From assembly GCA_035559315.1 (NCBI GenBank), contig DATMBJ010000256.1, positions 1 through 22,854 on the forward strand: a stretch of 22,854 nucleotides of DNA. The letters run 5' to 3'. Within the stretch, counting starts at the first letter, position 1, and each line of letters opens with the position of its first letter. The stretch comes from DATLZM01 sp035559315 (GTDB lineage Bacteria; Actinomycetota; UBA4738; HRBIN12). This document shows positions 1 to 5,776 of this stretch, in pieces. Below the pieces are notes generated by a model. That model worked only from the letters and a program-made list of their open reading frames with translations, was not told where the DNA came from and made no database searches. Both the position numbers and the translations under genes were made by a program.

Positions 1-1179
1 GGCGTCATGCTGGACGTCACCGCGCGCAGGGCGGTCGAGGAGGAGCTCGCGGAGCGCGAGGCCCACCTCCGGCTGCTGCTCGAGGAGGTCCCGGCGGTGA
101 TCTGGTCGGTCGACGCGGACCTCCGGTTCACCTCCTCCACCGGGGGCGGCCTGGGGGCGCTGGGCCTGCGGCCCGGGGAGGTCGTGGGCAGGACCCTGGA
201 GGACTTCTTCGGCACCGGCGACCCCTCGTTCCCCGCCATCGCCGCCCACCGGCGGGCCCTCGCGGGGGAGCCCGTCGACTACGAGCTGGTCTGGGCGGGG
301 CGCACCTACCACTCCCACGTCGAGCCGCTCCGGGCGGCCGACGGGGCGGTGCGGGGCGCGGTGGGGGTGGCGGTCGACCTCACCGACCGCAAGGCCGCCG
401 AGGAGGAGCTGCGCCGGAGCTACGAGCTGCTGCGCCGGGCCGACGCGCACCGCCGCGAGCTCATGGCCCGCCTGGTCCGGGCCCAGGAGGAGGAACGGCG
501 CCGGATCGCCGCCGACATCCACGACGACGCCGTCCAGAAGATGACCGCGGTGGGCCTCCGCCTCGAGGCCCTGGCCCGGCGGGTCGAGGACGAGACGGCC
601 CGGGAGCTCCTGGCGCGGCTCCAGGCGACGGTGGCGACGACGATCACCCGCCTGCGGACGCTCCTGTTCGAGCTGCGGCCGCCGGCCCTGGACCGGTCCG
701 GGCTCGCCGACGCGCTCCGCGAGCGCCTGGCGCAGCTCCGGGACGAGGCGGGGCTCTCGGTCGAGCTCGAGGACCGGGGGCCCGCACCGCTCCCCGACGA
801 GATCAAGATCACGGCGTACCGGATCGCGCAGGAAGCCCTGGCCAACGTGCGCAAGCACGCGGCCGCCCGGTCCGTCCGGGTCGCCCTGGACAACCTCGAC
901 GGCGGGCTCCTGGTCCGGGTGGCCGACGACGGGGTCGGGTTCCAGGCCGCAGACCTCGGGGCCGCGGAGCCGGGCCACCTGGGCCTCGAGGCGATGCGGG
1001 AGCGGGCCGAGCAGGCCGGGGGATGGCTCCGGGTGCGGAGCCGGCCGGGCGCCGGCACCACGGTCGAGGCCTGGCTCCCGTTGGCCGGGGGCGCGGGATC
1101 CCCCGGCTCCGACGTGGTCCCCACGACGCCCGGATCCCTCGGCCCGGCCTCCCCTACGCCCGGATCTCCTGGCGCATGA
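1..1179 (+). CDS. Sensor histidine kinase, PAS + HisKA_3 + HATPase_c (5' end missing)
   Basis: This is the C-terminal part of a two-component sensor kinase of the NarL/DesK (HPK7) class, which autophosphorylates on His and passes phosphate to a LuxR/NarL-type regulator not in this window. The reading frame is open to the first base. The stretch GVMLDVTARRAVEEEL looks like the end of an upstream PAS/PAC domain, so the ATG at 7 is probably internal. Counting from that ATG: a PAS domain spans about 20-130 (VPAVIWSVDADLRF), followed by a coiled coil, a HisKA_3 dimerisation helix with the phosphoacceptor H172 in IHDDAVQ (matching the HDxxxQ motif of this class), and a HATPase domain with an N box near EALANVRKHA, a G1 box VADDGVGF and a G2 box GHLGLEAMRERA. 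No membrane segment is visible in the part present. The last 30 residues are a Pro/Gly/Ser/Thr tail with TPGS twice. The 3' end overlaps the convergent permease gene by 26 nt. Confidence 0.93.
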   Translation, partial: GVMLDVTARRAVEEELAEREAHLRLLLEEVPAVIWSVDADLRFTSSTGGGLGALGLRPGEVVGRTLEDFFGTGDPSFPAIAAHRRALAGEPVDYELVWAGRTYHSHVEPLRAADGAVRGAVGVAVDLTDRKAAEEELRRSYELLRRADAHRRELMARLVRAQEEERRRIAADIHDDAVQKMTAVGLRLEALARRVEDETARELLARLQATVATTITRLRTLLFELRPPALDRSGLADALRERLAQLRDEAGLSVELEDRGPAPLPDEIKITAYRIAQEALANVRKHAAARSVRVALDNLDGGLLVRVADDGVGFQAADLGAAEPGHLGLEAMRERAEQAGGWLRVRSRPGAGTTVEAWLPLAGGAGSPGSDVVPTTPGSLGPASPTPGSPGA

Positions 1180-2152
1180 ACAGGACGTAGGCGGCGGCGA
1201 AGCAGAGCACGCAGAGCGCGACGAGCCCCACGATCTGCGGCCAGACCACGAGGAGGCTCTGGTCCAGGGGGAGCGGGGAGGGGATCGCCTGGTCCACCTG
1301 CCGCGGGAGCACGATGCCCACGGTCCGGATCTGGGGGTTGAGCAGCACGACCGTGGCCTCCTCGTAGAGGATCGCGGGGGAGAGGCGGCCCAGCCACTGC
1401 TGGAGGCGGGCGTTCCGGAGCACCTCCTCGACGGTGGGGGAGTCGGGGACGGGGGCCACGGCGTCGGCCACCAGGCCCACCAGGAACCCCGCGAACAGCG
1501 TGAGCACGAGCCACAGCGAGATCGAGACCAGGGCGGAGGTGGCGGCCCGACGGAGGACCACCGACCACAGCGTGGCGAACGCGAGCCAGAAGCCGACGTA
1601 GACCGCGGTGAGGATCAGCCACGCGAGGAGCCGCCCGGCCTCGTCGGCGGTGGGGGTGATCCCGAGCCGGACGATCGAGAGCCCCGCCACGATCAGCGTG
1701 AGGGCGGTGAGCACCGCCACGATCACCGCGAGCCCGCCCACGAACTTCCCGTTGATCACGTCGTCCCGCCGGATCGGCTGGGCCACGAGGCGGGGCAGGG
1801 TCCGCTGGGCCCGCTCGCCGTTCACGGCGTCGAAGCCGAAGGCCACCCCGAGCAGCGGCGCCAGGAACCCGACCAGCGTGAGGAACGAGGGGACCCGCTC
1901 GGGGGCCGCGGTGAACACCTGGAGGAACAGGGACGGCGCCTCCTGCGCGCGCTCGGCGATCTCCCGGATCGCCCCGGACGCGGCGTAGACCGACCCCACG
2001 GCGGCCAGGGCAACCAGCAGGAGGAGCACCGCGAACCGGGTCGAGAGGAGGTGGTCGGCCACCTCCTTGGCCGCGATGACGCGCCAGCCGATCGACCGCT
2101 CCCGGGCCGCCGGGACGCCCGGGGCCGCCGCCGCACGTCCGCCCGCGCTCAC
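1154..2152 (-). CDS. ABC-2 type transporter permease
   Basis: A 332-residue membrane subunit, probably of an exporter, and partner of the ATPase encoded 56 nt upstream. Six hydrophobic segments are visible at about 38-58, 91-109, 138-161, 174-198, 206-228 and 302-326. A large extracytoplasmic loop of about 70 residues lies before the last one. The cytoplasmic motif FDAVNGERAQRTLPRLVAQP, followed by RRDDVINGKF, is typical of ABC-2/NosY-like permeases. The chosen start is a GTG preceded by GAGGGGGGA at good Shine-Dalgarno spacing; an Ala/Pro/Arg-rich stretch of about 20 residues precedes the first amphipathic region. It is the last gene of the minus-strand operon NEW3 protein, ATPase, permease. 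Its stop lies inside the sensor kinase gene, so any terminator must lie within that gene. The substrate cannot be told from sequence. Confidence 0.88.
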   Translation of the reverse strand: MSAGGRAAAAPGVPAARERSIGWRVIAAKEVADHLLSTRFAVLLLLVALAAVGSVYAASGAIREIAERAQEAPSLFLQVFTAAPERVPSFLTLVGFLAPLLGVAFGFDAVNGERAQRTLPRLVAQPIRRDDVINGKFVGGLAVIVAVLTALTLIVAGLSIVRLGITPTADEAGRLLAWLILTAVYVGFWLAFATLWSVVLRRAATSALVSISLWLVLTLFAGFLVGLVADAVAPVPDSPTVEEVLRNARLQQWLGRLSPAILYEEATVVLLNPQIRTVGIVLPRQVDQAIPSPLPLDQSLLVVWPQIVGLVALCVLCFAAAYVLFMRQEIRA

Positions 2153-2208
2153 CGCCGTCCCCCCTCGGCCCGCCGGTCACTCATCGTGCGCCTCCGTCCG
2201 CGGGCCGC

Positions 2209-3180
2209 TCACCGCGTCCCCCCACGGGCCCCGGCCGCCTCGGCCTCGTGGAAGTACCGTCGGTAGAGGGCGTCCAGCTCCTCCTCGCGCCGCTCAAGGT
2301 GGAGGAGGACCAGGCCCCGTTCGACCAGGGCGCGGACCAGGGCCGGCCGCGGGTCCCCGTCGGCCTCCACCACCCACCGGCGGGGGTCGCGGCCGTCCCG
2401 CTCCACGGCCCGGACCCCGGGGAGCGAGCGGAGGGCCTCCTCGACGCGGACCGGGTCGCCGTCCACCGAGACCTCGAGCGTCGTCGCGGCCACCCCGGCC
2501 CGGGCCGCGAGCTCGTCGACCCGCCCCAGCGCCACCAGGCGCCCCGCGGCGAAGATCCCGACCCGGTCGCAGACCGTGCGGACCTGGTGGAGGAGGTGGC
2601 TCGAGAGGAGCACCGTGGCGCCGCGCTCCCGGCTCACCCTTCGGATCAGCTCCAGGACCTCCGCCACCCCCTCGGGGTCGATGGCCACGGTCGGTTCGTC
2701 GAGGATCAGCACCTCGGGGTCCTTGACCAGCGCGTCGGCGATCCCCAGGCGCTGGCGCATCCCGCGGGAGTAGGTCTCCACCGGGTCGTCGGCCGCGTCC
2801 GACAGGCCCACCTGCTCCAGGAGGGCGGCGATCCGCTCCTCGGCGGCGAACCCGTTCAGGCCGTTCAGGCGGGCCGTGAACCGCAGGTTCTGCCGGCCGG
2901 TCATCGCGTCGTAGAACCCCACCGCGTCCGGCACGTAGCCCACCCGGCGCTTGACCTCGAGCGGCCGCCGGGTGGGGTCGAGGCCGAGCACGCGCGCCTC
3001 CCCCTCGCTGGGCTCGGTGAGGCCGAGGAGCATCAGGATCGTCGTGGTCTTCCCCGCGCCGTTGGGCCCGAGGAGCCCGAAGATCTCCCCCCGGTGCAGC
3101 TCGAGGTCGAGGTGATCGACGGCGACGAGGTCCCCGTAGCGCTTGGTCAGCCCCCGGGTGACGACCGCCGGCTCGTCCAT
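2209..3180 (-). CDS. ABC transporter ATP-binding protein
   Basis: A 323-residue nucleotide-binding subunit that hydrolyses ATP to drive the adjacent ABC-2 permease. Visible motifs are Walker A GPNGAGKT (38-45), Q-loop region GYVPDAVGFY (81-90), signature YSRGMRQR (137-144), Walker B VLILDEPT (157-164) and switch histidine H195 in SSHLL. The D-loop reads AIDP, where related proteins more often have GLDP. After the ATPase core there is a C-terminal extension of about 90 residues with a ferredoxin-like beta-alpha pattern, common in ABC-2 exporters of the CcmA/drug-export type. The gene starts with ATG 7 nt after the stop of the NEW3-domain gene, so the two are very likely cotranscribed and translationally coupled; the Shine-Dalgarno is weak. 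Confidence 0.93.
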   Translation of the reverse strand: MDEPAVVTRGLTKRYGDLVAVDHLDLELHRGEIFGLLGPNGAGKTTTILMLLGLTEPSEGEARVLGLDPTRRPLEVKRRVGYVPDAVGFYDAMTGRQNLRFTARLNGLNGFAAEERIAALLEQVGLSDAADDPVETYSRGMRQRLGIADALVKDPEVLILDEPTVAIDPEGVAEVLELIRRVSRERGATVLLSSHLLHQVRTVCDRVGIFAAGRLVALGRVDELAARAGVAATTLEVSVDGDPVRVEEALRSLPGVRAVERDGRDPRRWVVEADGDPRPALVRALVERGLVLLHLERREEELDALYRRYFHEAEAAGARGGTR

Positions 3181-3187
3181 GGGCGGC

Positions 3188-4339
3188 TCACCGCCGGCCG
3201 TAGCGCTGGAACACCCACCACAGGCCGCCGAGGGCGGCGAGGATCAGCGCGATCCCGACGAACCCCCACAGGCCCGAGGTCCGGACCGTGGTGCGGAGGT
3301 CGACGTCCTCGCTCACCTGGTCGTTCCGGGCCGAGAGCCGGACGATGTAGTCGCCGGCCACCGCGTCGCCGGACGGCGTGATCAGGACCCGGACCGGAAC
3401 CGAGTCGCCCGGCGCCACCTGGGGGATCTGCTCGGGCACGAACCGGACCGTCCAGTCGGTCGGGGGGTCCGCGTCGAACCGCAGGTCGGCGAGGGGCGCG
3501 GTCCCCGTGTTCCGCACCACCATCACGACGGTCGTCGTCCCGCCCGCCCCCACGTCCGCGCTGAGCCGCTCGTCGGGGGTGGTGAAGACCAGCTCGTAGT
3601 TCCCGGTGATCTCGACCACGAGCTCGGCCCGGGCGGAGAGCCCGCCGCCCGCCGCCCGCACGAGGACCGGGTACCGGCCGGCCACGGTGTCATCCGGCGG
3701 GTCCACCTCCACCTGGACGCTCTCGCTCTCGCCCCCGCCCACGCGGATCGAGGTGGCGAGCTGTTCCCCGACCGGGCGGACGTCCACGAGCCAGCCCGGC
3801 GGGCCCGCCCCTTCCAGGTCGAAGGTGGCGTCCCGCGGGGTGTCGTTCCGGAGCTGGAGGTCGAACGTGAACGTGGAGTCGGCGGGGCCGGCCAGCCGGG
3901 GGCTGTCGGTGGTGAGGGTGACGCCCCCCTCCGCCCCGCGGCTCACCCGGAGGTCGATCTCGAGCACGTCGGTGCCGGTCGCCGAGCGCCCCACGACCTC
4001 GAGGTCGTACCGGCCGGGGGCGGCGTCGGGCGGCACCTGCACCTCGAGCTCGACCGCGGGGGGCTGGTCGGGGTCGGTCATGACGCCGTCGATCACGAAG
4101 CCCCCTCCCCGCAGCACGGCCCGCCAGCCCTTCGGCACCCCCCGGACCGCGAGGTCCACGCGCTGGCGCCCGGGGGCCGAGACCGTGAGGTCGAAGGTGA
4201 CGGTGTCCCCCGGCCCCACGACCACCGCGGGGTAGGGGGTGGTGACGCTGGGGCCGGGGGCGGCCCAGGCGGGCGCCCCGACCGCCACCAGGAGGGCCGC
4301 CGCGACCCCGATGGCCACGATGCGCCGGGTCGTCCTCAT
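3188..4339 (-). CDS. Secreted, membrane-anchored NEW3-type three-repeat protein
   Basis: A 383-residue envelope protein and first gene of an operon with an ABC exporter. It has a signal peptide (1 to about 26, basic MRTTRR, hydrophobic core, AWA site), three Ig-like repeats of about 105 residues (about 30-135, 138-245 and 248-352), one membrane helix (356-377) and a short basic tail QRYGRR. Each repeat carries the NEW3/COG1470 pattern of a Gly/Asp turn, a P-x-x-W motif (VPKGW, PPGWLVDVRP, PPTDWTVRF) and a PP/PSGD(A/T)xxGxY motif (PPDAAPGRY, PPDDTVAGRYPV, PSGDAVAGDYIV). The protein would hang outside the membrane and lie against the exporter, possibly as an accessory or substrate-handling subunit; that role is inference. 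The ATG at 4339 was chosen because it directly gives the signal peptide. The much longer open frame extending to 6937 is antisense to uvrA and the class V enzyme and is not coding. Confidence 0.88.
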   Translation of the reverse strand: MRTTRRIVAIGVAAALLVAVGAPAWAAPGPSVTTPYPAVVVGPGDTVTFDLTVSAPGRQRVDLAVRGVPKGWRAVLRGGGFVIDGVMTDPDQPPAVELEVQVPPDAAPGRYDLEVVGRSATGTDVLEIDLRVSRGAEGGVTLTTDSPRLAGPADSTFTFDLQLRNDTPRDATFDLEGAGPPGWLVDVRPVGEQLATSIRVGGGESESVQVEVDPPDDTVAGRYPVLVRAAGGGLSARAELVVEITGNYELVFTTPDERLSADVGAGGTTTVVMVVRNTGTAPLADLRFDADPPTDWTVRFVPEQIPQVAPGDSVPVRVLITPSGDAVAGDYIVRLSARNDQVSEDVDLRTTVRTSGLWGFVGIALILAALGGLWWVFQRYGRR

Positions 4340-4407
4340 CGCGTCCGAACGAACCGAAGCGTCGCCACCCGGGCCGGCCCGCCCACGGGCCTGGCCCGAC
4401 CGGCAAC

Positions 4408-4413
4408 ATCCTA
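4408..4413 (-). promoter_or_regulatory. Candidate -10 box of the NEW3/ABC operon
   Basis: TAGGAT on the minus strand, 68 nt upstream of the ATG at 4339. TTGCCG at 4438-4433 could be a -35 element with a 19-nt spacer, somewhat long. The transcript would have a leader of about 60 nt. It is the same TAnnnT type of box as in front of other genes here. Recognised by eye only. Confidence 0.45.
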
Positions 4414-4458
4414 GCGCGCCCACCGGCGGCGCCGGCAAGGGAGGGTCACGGCCGCCGT

Positions 4459-4473
4459 CGGGCTCGGAGCCCG
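4459..4473 (-). terminator. Candidate terminator hairpin after the class V enzyme gene
   Basis: The palindrome CGGGCTCGGAGCCCG lies about 20 nt beyond the stop codon at 4495 and upstream of the NEW3 operon promoter. It folds to a 5-6 bp GC stem with a short loop. There is no U tract, which is common in GC-rich actinobacteria. The position fits separation of the two minus-strand units, but the stem is short. Confidence 0.3.
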
Positions 4474-4494
4474 GCTCGGACCCCCGGCCCCGGG

Positions 4495-5640
4495 TCAGAG
4501 GAGCGCCCGCAGCTCCCGGAACAGCCGGTCGATCTCCTCCTCGGTCGTGAAGAAGTGCGGGGAGACGCGGAGCCCGTCCCCCCGGAAGTCGGTGCAGACG
4601 TCGCGCTCGAGGAGCGCGTGGCAGATCTTCCGGGCCTCCGGGCCGACCCCCACGTTCACGACCCCGCCCCGGGCCGCCCGGTCCCGCGGCGTCCGCACCG
4701 GGAGGCCCGCCTCGTCGGCCCGGGCGATCACCAGGTCGGTGAGCTCCCCCTGCCGCTCCCGGATCCGCTCCGGGCCCACCTCGGCCACGATCTCCAGCCC
4801 GCCCCGGGCCACGAAGGCCGCGGCGGCCGGCGGCGTCCCGTGCTCGAGGCGCCGGGCGGTGGGGTGGAGCTCCAGGTGCTCGAGGTCGAACGAGAACGGG
4901 TCCCGGGCGGCGAACCACCCCGTGACGAGGGGCTGGAGCCTCGGGAGGAGCTCCTCCCGGGCGTAGAGGAAGGCGAGCCCGGGCCCCCCGCACAGCCACT
5001 TCAGGACCCCCGTCACGTAGAAGTCGCAGCCCAGCTCGCGCACGTCGACCGGGACGATGCCCGCGCCGTGGAAGTCGTCCACCACCGACCAGGCCCCGGC
5101 CTCGCGGGCCATCCGGCAGATCGCCGCCGCGTCCACCAGGGCGCTCGAGCGGTACAGGACGCGGTTCACCATCACCACCGCCGTGTCCTCGTCGATCGCC
5201 TCCTCGTAGGCCTCGAGGGGGACCGTGAGGCCGTCGGGCGAGCGGAGGAAGACCACCTCCGCCCCCCGCCGCACGTGCGCCAGCCAGACGTGCCCGTCGG
5301 TGGGGAAGTCCAGCTCGGAGCAGATCACCTTCCGCCGCGAGGAGAGGTCGACGCAGGAGGCGATGGTGGAGAGGGCGACCGAGACGTTCGTGGTGATCGC
5401 GAGCTCGTGGGGACGGGCCCCGACCAGGGCCCCGAACGCCTCCTTGAGGCGCCGCATCGTGGGGAAGATGTCCTCGAACCAGACGTGGTCCGGGGCGCCC
5501 TTCGTCTCCCAGGCCTTCAGGAACCCCTCGAGGTAGCCGCGGGAGCGCCGGGAGATCGGCCCCAGGGAGGCGCTGATCAGGTAGGCCTTCCGCTCGAGCA
5601 CCGGGAACTCCTCCCGGTACCGCAGGAGCTCGGCGTCCAC
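4495..5640 (-). CDS. Class V PLP-dependent enzyme (kynureninase/cysteine desulfurase-like)
   Basis: A 381-residue fold-type I PLP enzyme. The cofactor lysine is probably K214 in TGVLKWLCGGPG. The ring-binding Asp lies in SVVDDFHGAG (D188/D189, H191). TTNVSVALSTIAS (83-95) is the phosphate/ring-stacking region. LGPISRRSRGYLE near the N-terminus, GWFAARDPFSFD, and the C-terminal RGGVVNVGV and TDFRGDGLRVSPHFF resemble the kynureninase and isopenicillin-N-epimerase-like branch of the family. The substrate cannot be assigned: no kynurenine, Suf or Isc genes are nearby. The GTG at 5640 was chosen because the protein then opens as family members do (ELLRYREEFPVL). The longer frame to 5913 runs antisense into uvrA. 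A -10 like TAGGCT lies 8 nt before the GTG, so the mRNA may be leaderless. It is divergent from uvrA and stands alone as a transcription unit. Confidence 0.87.
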   Translation of the reverse strand: MDAELLRYREEFPVLERKAYLISASLGPISRRSRGYLEGFLKAWETKGAPDHVWFEDIFPTMRRLKEAFGALVGARPHELAITTNVSVALSTIASCVDLSSRRKVICSELDFPTDGHVWLAHVRRGAEVVFLRSPDGLTVPLEAYEEAIDEDTAVVMVNRVLYRSSALVDAAAICRMAREAGAWSVVDDFHGAGIVPVDVRELGCDFYVTGVLKWLCGGPGLAFLYAREELLPRLQPLVTGWFAARDPFSFDLEHLELHPTARRLEHGTPPAAAAFVARGGLEIVAEVGPERIRERQGELTDLVIARADEAGLPVRTPRDRAARGGVVNVGVGPEARKICHALLERDVCTDFRGDGLRVSPHFFTTEEEIDRLFRELRALL

Positions 5641-5648
5641 GGCCCCCG

Positions 5649-5654
5649 AGCCTA
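5649..5654 (-). promoter_or_regulatory. Candidate -10 box (leaderless) of the class V enzyme gene
   Basis: TAGGCT on the minus strand, separated by 8 nt from the GTG at 5640. Transcription would begin at or within a base or two of the start codon. A G run lies 2 nt before the GTG, too close to act as a Shine-Dalgarno. No clear -35 is seen. Confidence 0.45.
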
Positions 5655-5763
5655 CCCCAGCGCGACCCGTGCCGGCCGCGGCCGTGCCGGGAGCGTCGCG
5701 CGCGCCCGGCCGCCCCGCCGACCCCCGCGCGGGATCCCTCGCCGCCGCGTCGCGGCCCGCCCG

Positions 5764-5769
5764 TAGAAT
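5764..5769 (+). promoter_or_regulatory. Candidate -10 box (leaderless) of uvrA
   Basis: TAGAAT overlaps the ATG at 5768 and is followed 7 nt later by an in-frame GTG at 5777. If this box is used, RNA starts at about the GTG and the ATG is not transcribed. No LexA-type SOS box was recognised nearby by eye, and no TTGACA-like -35 is seen. Confidence 0.5.
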
Positions 5770-5776
5770 GCCGTTC

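Noticed and set aside
1126..1166. Direct repeat ACGCCCGGATC (1126-1136 and 1156-1166)
   Set aside because: Two short copies 30 nt apart in a low-complexity coding tail; too little for a mobile element or attachment site.
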